Assembly: GCA_022511505.1 (NCBI GenBank)
Contig: JAFLTK010000053.1
Coordinates: 1-8,866 of the forward strand
Source: Muribaculaceae bacterium
GTDB taxonomy: Bacteria > Bacteroidota > Bacteroidia > Bacteroidales > Muribaculaceae
DNA: 8,866 bases
Direction: 5' to 3'
A program made the translations under genes and the position numbers. Position 1 is the stretch's first letter; the number at the start of each line of letters is the position of its first letter. Positions 1 to 6,856 of the stretch are shown here, piece by piece. Below the pieces are notes generated by a model. The model had not been told where the DNA came from, did no database searches, and was given only the letters and a program-made list of their open reading frames with translations.

Positions 1-738
1 TCATCTCAGTACTCGGGATACAGAGAAAAATATGGTTTATTAGTAACACAATCACTAACAGACATGCAGGTGATTGATGATTTATGTTACACCCACTATC
101 GCCCATTCAATCTTCTCACAGAAAAACAAAAAAATCGATTGAAAGAACACGGCGAAGAGTATGAGGATATTTCCACATGGAAAGATGTCTTTAATGCAAT
201 AAACATTGTACCTATAAATTCGGCAGTTATAATAGATAACTATATTTTTAACCATTTTGACAGAAGAAAGCAATCGTTATACAGCATCATTAAGGAGTTA
301 GTCCCTCAGAATCTTAAGATACCGTTTCATCTCACAATATTTATAAACAATGAAAACGGTAAAGTCGAAAAACAAAAGATGGAACAAGTTATAAAAGAAA
401 TTCATGAACTCAAATTGGGGGCTACTATAAATGTGTCCATTGTTGCTCATACGATTAAGAATGAAACACATGATAGACATATACTTACAAATTATCATCT
501 TATAACTTCCGGAAAAGGATTTGGAGTCATTGATTATCGAAATGTGCAAGAAAACACAAAAGGGGAAATAGTGTCGACCTTTCATAATATCGAATATATG
601 CCGGCATTTACCACCCACAAACATCAACATTCACAATTATTAGATTGGATGAAAGATATTTATGTTGATAGAAAAGGAATGAATGCTATTTATGCTTTTG
701 AAATTGGAGATAAATTTGAAAATCGGCTTCTTTCTTAA
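1..738 (+). CDS. Phospholipase-D-like (HDR-motif) protein, 5' end outside window
   Basis: The frame is open back to base 1, and the codons before the first Met (base 64) read as normal protein (SSQYSGYREKYGLLVTQ), so the gene probably starts upstream and the Met at 64 is internal. Numbering from that Met, the visible C-terminal part alternates predicted strands and helices. It carries HDR at residues 136-138 (bases 469-477), then TNY (142-144) and GKGF (150-153). An HDR followed about a dozen residues later by G-[KR]-G-[FL] resembles the signature of phospholipase-D-like folds of the MIT_C type; this is an inference from pattern. It has no HxKxxxxD motif of catalytic PLD enzymes, so it may bind nucleic acid, nucleotide or lipid rather than cut. 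There is no signal peptide or membrane segment in the visible part. The stop is 5 bases before the NERD-helicase start, so the two are probably co-translated. The DNA is AT-rich, unlike the right half of the window. Function is unknown; a role as sensor or partner of the helicase is a guess from context. Confidence 0.75.
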   Translation, partial: SSQYSGYREKYGLLVTQSLTDMQVIDDLCYTHYRPFNLLTEKQKNRLKEHGEEYEDISTWKDVFNAINIVPINSAVIIDNYIFNHFDRRKQSLYSIIKELVPQNLKIPFHLTIFINNENGKVEKQKMEQVIKEIHELKLGATINVSIVAHTIKNETHDRHILTNYHLITSGKGFGVIDYRNVQENTKGEIVSTFHNIEYMPAFTTHKHQHSQLLDWMKDIYVDRKGMNAIYAFEIGDKFENRLLS

Positions 739-743
739 TAATC

Positions 744-2945
744 ATGGCTCAGTTTATACCACCAATAGAAAAAATAGAGCAGTTTAAGGTTCAACCGACT
801 GAGGGAGAGTGGGCTTTATTGCACTTTTTAGAACACACATTGGATGATTCTTTTGAGGTATATTTCAACCCTTTTCTTAATGGAGATAGGCCCGATGTCG
901 TCCTAATGCGCAAGGGTGGAGGTGTAATGATTATAGAAGTTAAAGATTGGGACATCGAGTCTTATACATTAGACGAGAAAAAACATTGGCATCTCGCGAA
1001 TCCACGAAATGAAGCAGAACGTCGGGCTTATATAAAATCCCCTATTGACCAAGCTGATCAATACAAGAAGAACCTCTATAATCTTCATATTGAGAATCTT
1101 CTTGAAATGAATATAAAAAATTCCAATATGTGGGCAGTAGTGGTTAGTGGGGTGTATTTTCACAATGCTACCCATGAGCAACTCTACGATAAACTTATCA
1201 AGCCTTATTCTTCCGAGAAGGGGTATATGAAGTTTATGAGACATGTCGCACTAATCGGTTCTAATGATTTAGAAAAAGATAATTTTGAATGCTTATTAAA
1301 GCGTTTTCATATCATTTCAAGATACCCAAGCAATCTTTTCACCGATGATTTGTATAACAGTATTTGTCATCTACTGCTACCGCCTTTGCATACCCGTAAT
1401 CAAGGTCAATATATTGCAAGATATGACGGTAGGTTGAAAAAAAAGGAATCAACTCTCCAAATGTATTCAGAAAAGCAGGATAAACTAATATTTGATAAAG
1501 AAAAGCGATTAGAATGGCGTGTAAAAGGAGTCGTCGGTTCCGGTAAGACCACAGTTTTGGCAGCCAAAGCCGTACAAGCATATAAGGAACTCCGTCAAAG
1601 GGGAATTGACAAACCGAAAATTCTTATTCTATTCTATAATATAACTCTTAAGAATTATATTCATGACAAACTAAATCAGGTTCATGAAGACTTTGATTGG
1701 GCTTCATTTACAATACTAAATTATCATCAATTCATTAATGCTCAATTAAATAACCTTGGCATTGTATTTCAAAAAAAAGAGGAAGAAAGCGATGAAGAGT
1801 TCGGATTATTTGATAAACATTCTGAATGCACAGAACGCTTTGATGTAATCTTTATTGATGAAATTCAAGATTACAAACGAGTGTGGATGGATATTATAAA
1901 AGACTTTTTTCGGCATAAAGAGCAACAATATCCACGTGGAGGATATTATCTTCTTGGGGATGTAAAACAGAACATCTATAATATGAGGACAGAAGGAAAA
2001 GATGTTGTAACAAATATTAGAGGTGTAAATACTCTTGACACATGTCTTCGCTCTGATTTGAAAATAAAGGATTTGGCAATAGGTTTCCAAAGAAAATTCT
2101 TTGATGGCAAATATGAAATTGATGAAACTTTAACATCTAAACAAGATGATGTTCTTTTTGGAGAACGTGATCTTAAACAAGGATATCTAAACTATATGTT
2201 TCTTCAAAGTGATGATCCTATTAAATCTGTCTTTAATATAATAGAAGGCAATATACAAAACCGCATTAATAATGTCGCAATAAATGATATAACAGTTTTA
2301 GGAGCAGAGTTTTCATTCCTTCAACTATTTGAGACTTACTATAGATATAAAACCGGTAGAAGAACAACGACAATGTTTGAAACCTATGAACTTATGTTTT
2401 TTCAAGGTATTCGTGAAAATTCTGAAATTTCTCCTACCCAATTAAAGAAGTGTTTATTAGAACTCATAGGACGCGATAAAAATAAAAAATCTGAGAGAGG
2501 AGAACGCCAATTAGCCAGTTTGTTTACAATATATGAAATGTATAGGCGATTCCCTGATACTTTTACGACTCGCTTAGATGCTAAGTGTAGGGAATATAAA
2601 ACTAATATCGTTGATTTTATTAGGATAATGGAATTGTATGAAAATAACTATGAGATATTTAGAAATAAAGTATTTTCTGCTAACTATAAGTTCATCCGTG
2701 AAAATAAGAAATATAATTTTTGGATGAACACAGGCAATATCAAAATCTCCTCAATTCATAGTTTTAAAGGTTGGGAGAGCGATACTGTTTTTCTTATTTT
2801 ACAGAAACATTTTAGTGGCAATCCGACCTTTAATGAATTGTTGTATACCGGCATAACCCGGACTCGTTCGAACCTAATTGTAATCAATCTAGGTAATGAA
2901 GAATACCACGAAAAAATGAAACATTTGATAGAAACATACAAATAG
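744..2945 (+). CDS. NERD nuclease-domain / UvrD-like SF1 helicase fusion
   Basis: This 733-residue protein has two modules. The N-terminal part (about 18-140) matches the NERD nuclease-related domain: a GE near residue 21, RPDVVL with D51, IIEVKDW with E65 and K67, and SPIDQ with Q103, so the D-ExK nuclease residues are intact. The rest is a superfamily 1 helicase: Walker A GVVGSGKTT (262-270), motif Ia-like LILFYNITLKNYI (294-306), motif II FIDEIQD (370-376), motif III LLGDVKQNIY (403-412), motif IV-like CLRS with R436, motif V SSIHSFKGWESD (669-680) and motif VI YTGITRTRSN (701-710). All ATPase and helicase motifs are present, so the enzyme should be active; coupled DNA unwinding and cleavage in the cytoplasm is inferred. 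Such fusions are often seen among mobile and defence genes. It lies 5 bases after the PLD-like gene and 2 bases before the WYL gene. The start has no Shine-Dalgarno, as usual in Bacteroidota. The low GC suggests horizontal acquisition. It resembles Nhi-type nuclease-helicases in concept only. Confidence 0.9.
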   Translation: MAQFIPPIEKIEQFKVQPTEGEWALLHFLEHTLDDSFEVYFNPFLNGDRPDVVLMRKGGGVMIIEVKDWDIESYTLDEKKHWHLANPRNEAERRAYIKSPIDQADQYKKNLYNLHIENLLEMNIKNSNMWAVVVSGVYFHNATHEQLYDKLIKPYSSEKGYMKFMRHVALIGSNDLEKDNFECLLKRFHIISRYPSNLFTDDLYNSICHLLLPPLHTRNQGQYIARYDGRLKKKESTLQMYSEKQDKLIFDKEKRLEWRVKGVVGSGKTTVLAAKAVQAYKELRQRGIDKPKILILFYNITLKNYIHDKLNQVHEDFDWASFTILNYHQFINAQLNNLGIVFQKKEEESDEEFGLFDKHSECTERFDVIFIDEIQDYKRVWMDIIKDFFRHKEQQYPRGGYYLLGDVKQNIYNMRTEGKDVVTNIRGVNTLDTCLRSDLKIKDLAIGFQRKFFDGKYEIDETLTSKQDDVLFGERDLKQGYLNYMFLQSDDPIKSVFNIIEGNIQNRINNVAINDITVLGAEFSFLQLFETYYRYKTGRRTTTMFETYELMFFQGIRENSEISPTQLKKCLLELIGRDKNKKSERGERQLASLFTIYEMYRRFPDTFTTRLDAKCREYKTNIVDFIRIMELYENNYEIFRNKVFSANYKFIRENKKYNFWMNTGNIKISSIHSFKGWESDTVFLILQKHFSGNPTFNELLYTGITRTRSNLIVINLGNEEYHEKMKHLIETYK

Positions 2946-2947
2946 TT

Positions 2948-4000
2948 ATGCCGGCCAATAAGAATGCTTTGACGAGGATTGTGTTGCTCGACCGGTTGCT
3001 GGCCGACCGCTACCACGCTTACTCGATTCAGGATATGACGGATATTCTGAATCGAGAACTGCCGATTTATGGGCAAGAACAGGGTGTGTCGAAACGCTGT
3101 GTCGAGAAGGACCTCAAATATATCGAATACAACTTCCCGGAGTTGATTGAGTTTGAGAAGTATAGTGTTGATGCTCACTCGGTTGCGACCGACCGGCCCT
3201 ACAAAAAGCGGTGTATCCGATATGCCGACCCTACGTTCTCGATTTTCACAAGCAAACTCACCGACGAGGAAAAAGGGTTGCTGACGGCGGCGCTGTCGAC
3301 CATCGGTTCATTTGACGGTCTCGATGGCTTTGGGTGGCTCAATGATTTCAGCAAACGACTGGGACTCGTCGAGCAAGAGCCAATAATCCAAATGTCGAAA
3401 AATTTGCTTGAAAACAGGACGCTCATGGCTGAGATTTTTTCGGTCATAAGAGCTAAATCGGTAATCAAAATTGTCTATTCCAAGTTCAACGATTCACGAA
3501 GTCGCGACGTCATCTTATCTCCCTATCTGTTAAAGGAATACAATCGCCGATGGTATGTTATAGGCGGCGCAGACGACACCGGTAAGATTCTGAATTTTGC
3601 GCTTGACCGAATTTCAAGTGTCGAGGTCTTACCGGGATTTGAATACCGTCCCGCGCCCGACGATTTATGTGAGCGCTATGAAGACATTGTTGGCATAACC
3701 TATAACGAGGATTCGCCCGTTTATAGGATAATCTTCCGGGTGTCAGACAGTTCGGCGCCATATATCCGCACAAAACCACTGCACGGCTCGCAGAAAGAAC
3801 TTACAGGCGAGCGAGCAGCCGAAATTCGCAGGAAATATTCCGTTCCCGATGATGGCGCAATCTTTTCAATCGAGTGTAAAGAAAACTATGAATTAATCCG
3901 AGAGTTGACAGCCTTTGCCGACATGAAAGTCCTAACCCCCGAGCCAATAATCACATCGGTCAAAGAACGAATCAAAACCCTCTATCAAAATTACTTCTAA
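2948..4000 (+). CDS. WYL-domain helix-turn-helix transcriptional regulator
   Basis: The 350-residue protein opens with a winged-helix region (about 5-65: RIVLLDRLL, SIQDMTDILN, VSKRCVEKDLKYIE), followed by a linker and a WYL domain (about 165-235). The WYL core reads SPYLLKEYNRRWYVIGG (191-207), with W202-Y203-V204 in place of the literal W-Y-L, and ends with FALDRISSVEV (217-227). A C-terminal extension of about 110 residues (WCX-type region) follows. WYL regulators bind DNA through the N-terminus and sense a ligand, in some cases single-stranded DNA or a nucleotide, through the WYL domain. Several control defence operons, such as CapW of CBASS and BrxR of BREX. The start is 2 bases after the helicase stop, so it is the last gene of the same transcript and probably autoregulates it. 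Any operator should lie upstream of the operon, outside this window. Its GC content is clearly higher than that of the helicase gene. Family assignment is firm; its target is inferred. Confidence 0.9.
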   Translation: MPANKNALTRIVLLDRLLADRYHAYSIQDMTDILNRELPIYGQEQGVSKRCVEKDLKYIEYNFPELIEFEKYSVDAHSVATDRPYKKRCIRYADPTFSIFTSKLTDEEKGLLTAALSTIGSFDGLDGFGWLNDFSKRLGLVEQEPIIQMSKNLLENRTLMAEIFSVIRAKSVIKIVYSKFNDSRSRDVILSPYLLKEYNRRWYVIGGADDTGKILNFALDRISSVEVLPGFEYRPAPDDLCERYEDIVGITYNEDSPVYRIIFRVSDSSAPYIRTKPLHGSQKELTGERAAEIRRKYSVPDDGAIFSIECKENYELIRELTAFADMKVLTPEPIITSVKERIKTLYQNYF

Positions 4001-4045
4001 AGTGGTTTGGAATTCTGCCAATACCGCCAAATCTGACCTGAAAGG

Positions 4046-4127
4046 TTTAACCCAAAAGAATTATTTAGCCCAACTTGGCACTTGTTAGTAAGAATGGGAA
4101 ATACTTTTGGTAAAAGTTGGGTTAAAT
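4046..4127. repeat. TTTARCCCAA repeat cluster with 14-bp imperfect inverted repeat
   Basis: The decamer TTTAACCCAA occurs at 4046-4055, a one-base variant TTTAGCCCAA at 4064-4073, and an exact reverse complement TTGGGTTAAA at 4117-4126. ATTTAGCCCAACTT (4063-4076) pairs with AAGTTGGGTTAAAT (4114-4127) over 14 positions with one G/T pair and a 37-base spacer. CCAAAAG (4052-4058) also pairs with CTTTTGG (4104-4110), and TCTGA (4032-4036) with TCAGA (4127-4131). Possible readings are a decayed miniature transposon of about 80 bases, a multi-site operator or recombinase site, or a long-stem terminator. No clear target-site duplication flanks it, and no T-run follows the right arm. Confidence 0.7.
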
Positions 4128-4149
4128 CAGAGAGAACAATCCGCGACGA

Positions 4150-4187
4150 GGCCGAGGCACCAAGTGCCTCGGTCATTCTTATCATTC
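4150..4187 (+). terminator. Possible terminator hairpin for the plus-strand operon
   Basis: CCGAGGCAC (4152-4160) and GTGCCTCGG (4164-4172) form a perfect 9-base-pair stem around a CAA loop. The stem extends by a G-U pair (4151/4173) and a G-C pair (4150/4174). On the plus strand it is followed by TCATTCTTATCATTC, which is T-rich but not a clean T-run; on the minus strand it is followed by GC-rich sequence. It is therefore a better terminator for the WYL-side transcript, though about 150 bases past that stop codon. It could instead be a small repeat element. Confidence 0.4.
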
Positions 4188-4199
4188 ACGTCGCTTTTC

Positions 4200-4300
4200 C
4201 CGAGCTTTTTAAGCCCGGAGCGAGAGACTTTGCGCTTTGCGCAAGCGGGAGACTGCTTATTATCCATCCAATACGCCCCTTTCGCGAGGTATATGCCTCG
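4200..4300. repeat. Three short hairpins between the convergent operons
   Basis: Three stem-loops follow one another. CCGAGCTT (4200-4207) faces AAGCCCGG (4211-4218) with a TTT loop; all 8 positions pair only on the minus-strand transcript, through a G-U, while the plus strand has an A/C mismatch. TTGCGC (4230-4235) pairs with GCGCAA (4239-4244) around TTT. CGAGGT (4285-4290) pairs with GCCTCG (4295-4300) around ATAT with one wobble. None is followed by a T-run on the minus strand, so none is a textbook terminator for the nucleoside kinase operon, although they may help end transcription. Confidence 0.45.
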
Positions 4301-4343
4301 AAATGAACGCATTGGCCGAGACTAAAGCCGATGGGGGAGGGGA

Positions 4344-6026
4344 TTAGTAGCGGAAGGTGCTGCCGCCGAGAAATTCGCGCAGGAGTGAGGTGGAGGGAAC
4401 GAGGCGCTCGTCGATTGAGTTGAAATAGCTCAGGAAGCGGCGCAGGCGATGGGCCTCGGCATACTCGGGGATGTCACGGGGAACGGAGCGCAGAACGGCC
4501 TCGGCATAGTCTTTGATGACGCCGAGTTCGTAGATGAGGGATGAGTTGAACATGGCGTCGGCGTTTTCCTGATAGGGGAATATCCAGCGCTCCTCGCCGC
4601 GTCGCACGCTGGGCCACATTTTCAGTGTATTGACGGCGCTTGAGCCGCGATAGCGGTAGTCGCGGATGATGCGGCGCAGCAGGCGATTGTCGGTCGTCGG
4701 CACCCAGTTGTGGTCGTCGATGGCGAGGGTGGTCAGGGCCGATATGTAGACGCGATATTTCATCTGCTCGGCGACGGTGGCGGTCAGTTCGGGGTTGAGG
4801 CCGTGAATACCCTCGATGAGCAGGATTGAGTCGGGGTCGAGGCGCAGGATTTCGCCGCGATATTCGCGCTTGCCGGTCTCAAAGTTGTAATATGGAACTT
4901 CGACGGCTTCGCCGGCGATGAGCAGGTTGAGGTCGCTGTTAAATGTCTCGAGGTCAAGCGCATATAGCGACTCAAAGTCGTGCTCGCCAAACTCGTCGCG
5001 GGGGGTGTCGTCGCGGTTGACAAAATAGTTGTCGAGCGAAATCATGCGCGGCTTGAGCAGGTTGGTCAGCAGTTGGATGGACAGGCGCTTGGTGAAGGTT
5101 GTTTTGCCCGATGATGAGGGTCCTGCGATGAGGACGACGCGTGCGCCCCCCTCGCGGAAACGACGGGCAATGTCGGCGGCAATGATGCTGATGGAGCGTT
5201 CGTGGAGCGACTCGCCGACGTTGATGACCATGGCCGAGTCGCCGTCGGCAACTTTCTCGTTGAGTTGGCCGACGGTTCTGACTCCAATGACGCGGTTAAA
5301 CTCCAGATGGGCGGTGAATGCGTCAAAGAGTTTGGGCTGGTCGACGGGAACGGCCGGGAGCGCGGGGTTTGCGGCATCGGGACCGGTCAGCAGGAAGCCT
5401 TCGCGGTAGGGGTGGAGGGCAAAGACGCTCAGATAGCCGGTCGAGGGCACGAGGCAGCCGTAGTAACTGTCGTAGGTGTCGTCAAGGCGGTAGTAGGTGG
5501 TGTAAAGGTCGTGGGTGGTCGACAGGAGGCGCACTTTCTCGGTCAGTCCCTGGGCGGCGAAATGCTCGATGACGTCGGTTGTCAGTTGCTCGTCGCGATG
5601 GAAGGGGATGTCGGCCTCGGCGAGGACGCGCATGCGGTCGGCGAGGGCGTCGACCATTGCCGGAGTGGCGACGATTTTGCCCGAGGCGTCGCTCAGGCGG
5701 CAGTAGTAGCCGCGTGAGATGGAGTGCTCGATGACAAGTGAGGTGCCCGGCAGGGTGTCGCGCACGGCCTTATAAAGCATCATGCAGAGCGAGCGGATGT
5801 AGACGCGATGTCCCGAACTCGACTCGATGCCAAGGAACTCAATCTGCTTGGGGGTATAGATGGGGAAGTCGAGGCTCTCGTTTTTGTTGTTGATGCGGGC
5901 GCAGACGGGGCGGGAGGCCATCGAGGGGATGTCGACGCGGCCAAGGATGTCGAGAGGGGTTTCGCCGCCCTCGATGTCGATGTAGCGGTCTATATTTTTG
6001 CAGTAGACTTTGAGTTGTGCTGGCAT
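4344..6026 (-). CDS. Nucleoside kinase (uridine kinase-like) with TGS/ThrRS-like N-terminus
   Basis: The 560-residue protein has two halves. Residues 1-60 resemble the small TGS domain (LKVYCKNIDRYIDIEGG), and about 60-260 resemble the second additional domain of threonyl-tRNA synthetase (for example IEHSISRGYYCRL at 99-111). The C-terminal half is a phosphoribulokinase/uridine kinase P-loop kinase: Walker A GPSSSGKTT (302-310), the nucleoside-site segment SLDNYF (330-335), LLIEGIHGLN (402-411) and an arginine-rich lid TDNRLLRRIIRDYRYRG (445-461). It should phosphorylate a nucleoside, probably uridine or cytidine, with NTP for pyrimidine salvage; the exact substrate cannot be read from sequence. 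This long architecture is usual for Bacteroidales and Thermotoga homologues, so the length is not an anomaly. Its ATG lies 11 bases after the LPS kinase stop, making it the last gene of the minus-strand operon. The upstream bases are A/T-rich without a Shine-Dalgarno. Confidence 0.9.
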   Translation of the reverse strand: MPAQLKVYCKNIDRYIDIEGGETPLDILGRVDIPSMASRPVCARINNKNESLDFPIYTPKQIEFLGIESSSGHRVYIRSLCMMLYKAVRDTLPGTSLVIEHSISRGYYCRLSDASGKIVATPAMVDALADRMRVLAEADIPFHRDEQLTTDVIEHFAAQGLTEKVRLLSTTHDLYTTYYRLDDTYDSYYGCLVPSTGYLSVFALHPYREGFLLTGPDAANPALPAVPVDQPKLFDAFTAHLEFNRVIGVRTVGQLNEKVADGDSAMVINVGESLHERSISIIAADIARRFREGGARVVLIAGPSSSGKTTFTKRLSIQLLTNLLKPRMISLDNYFVNRDDTPRDEFGEHDFESLYALDLETFNSDLNLLIAGEAVEVPYYNFETGKREYRGEILRLDPDSILLIEGIHGLNPELTATVAEQMKYRVYISALTTLAIDDHNWVPTTDNRLLRRIIRDYRYRGSSAVNTLKMWPSVRRGEERWIFPYQENADAMFNSSLIYELGVIKDYAEAVLRSVPRDIPEYAEAHRLRRFLSYFNSIDERLVPSTSLLREFLGGSTFRY

Positions 6027-6037
6027 GGTGATGAATT

Positions 6038-6856
6038 TTAATGGTTAGTCCTTTTCTTGCGGAAAATGGTCTTGAATCGGTTTCGCATGGCGATTTTGCG
6101 CTCAAAACGGTCGAGTTCGGCGGCGACGTCATCCCACATTGCCTGTGGATGCAATCCGGCGGTCGTTGCATAGCGCATGACTATCGTCAGGAGCAGGTCA
6201 CGGCGATGGGTGACACGTGCCAAGTTTCTAACAATCGAGCGATAGGAAAAGTTCTCGGCGGTGAAAACCGAGCGGTTGATGTCAATACACTCAAATGGGG
6301 TCGCCGGAGTTGCATCGACGAGCAGGTTGCTCAGGTTGGTATCGGTGTTCATGACGCCTCGGCGGTGCATCGTGACGAGAAAATCGGCGAGATTGCTGAC
6401 TCGATTGCGGTCATAGTCCTCGACGGGGACAAGCTCGGGAAAGAGGTTGCGCCCGCGGCTCATGACGGTTACAAGATAGCAATCGACAACCATCCCGCCA
6501 CGCAAAATCTCGATGGCGGCGATTCCCTCGGGCGAAGGGATGTCACGACGTCGGTATTCGAGCGAATAGACGAGACCTCGGATGGCTTTTGTGGGCCGAA
6601 AAAAGGTGTATATCAGCCGTTTGAGACCGCCGAGCCGCTTGTAGCGCTTGACGGCGACATCGACACCGGCCAGACGCATGCGGCGCACGGTGTTACGCCC
6701 TTCGTGGAGCGTCGTTCCCTCGCCGCGGTTCCACGTTTCGGGCAATTGCTTTAACTCGGCGTCCATGAATAGGTAGACCGGGTTGAGGTGGAGGCGCAAG
6801 GTGTCGGCGGCGCGGCGCGCGGTGGTGGTGATTATGTCGGCGTCGGGTAGGTTCAT
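6038..6856 (-). CDS. Lipopolysaccharide core kinase-like protein (Kdo/WaaP family)
   Basis: This 272-residue protein has a minimal eukaryotic-type kinase fold. A candidate ATP-binding lysine is K70 in VAVKRYK (67-73). The catalytic loop HRRGVMNTDTNLSNLLV (164-180) provides D172 and N177 with the usual five-residue spacing, and IDINR (191-195) gives the metal-binding D192. The C-terminus is basic (RNRFKTIFRKKRTNH), which would suit association with the inner membrane. The family phosphorylates Kdo or heptose of the LPS inner core with ATP. The residue two before the catalytic Asp is N170, where kinases usually have His. Its ATG overlaps the TGA of the glycosyltransferase gene (ATGA), so the two are translationally coupled, which supports a shared role in LPS core synthesis. 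The exact sugar target is unknown. Confidence 0.8.
   Translation of the reverse strand: MNLPDADIITTTARRAADTLRLHLNPVYLFMDAELKQLPETWNRGEGTTLHEGRNTVRRMRLAGVDVAVKRYKRLGGLKRLIYTFFRPTKAIRGLVYSLEYRRRDIPSPEGIAAIEILRGGMVVDCYLVTVMSRGRNLFPELVPVEDYDRNRVSNLADFLVTMHRRGVMNTDTNLSNLLVDATPATPFECIDINRSVFTAENFSYRSIVRNLARVTHRRDLLLTIVMRYATTAGLHPQAMWDDVAAELDRFERKIAMRNRFKTIFRKKRTNH

Larger units (their letters stand above)
4001..4343. other. Non-coding gap between convergent operons, rich in inverted repeats
   Basis: The WYL gene on the plus strand and the nucleoside kinase on the minus strand end facing each other across 343 bases. No convincing gene is seen here: the short open frames of 60-75 codons overlap each other on both strands and resemble no family I know. 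The first half (to about 4140) is AT-rich and holds a TTTARCCCAA repeat cluster. The second half is GC-rich and holds at least three short hairpins. Convergent ends need terminators for both strands, which is the simplest reason for some of the structure. It is also the border between AT-rich and GC-rich DNA. Confidence 0.85.

Noticed and set aside
64..66. ATG at 64 as the true start of the first gene
   Set aside because: The frame is open to base 1 with protein-like codons upstream, and no ribosome-binding or promoter sequence can be identified in the short space. It cannot be fully excluded.
744..2945. Identification as Nhi, Mokosh, Hachiman or another named helicase-nuclease defence system
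   Set aside because: Shared concept only. Domain order (NERD plus UvrD-like) and the partner genes do not match what I recall of those systems, so no name is given.
4046..4127. A complete insertion sequence
   Set aside because: The repeats enclose only about 80 bases with no transposase and no clear target-site duplication.
4082..4325. Small open frames of 61-74 codons in the gap between operons
   Set aside because: They overlap each other in several frames on both strands, coincide with the hairpins, and resemble no known protein.
5202..5717. Plus-strand open frame of 171 codons opposite the nucleoside kinase
   Set aside because: Gly/Val/Ala-rich low-information translation typical of a shadow frame; the kinase on the other strand is certain.
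6041..6754. Long plus-strand open frame (237 codons) opposite the LPS kinase
   Set aside because: It lies antisense to a gene with clear kinase motifs, has no recognisable domain, and such shadow frames are common in GC-rich DNA.
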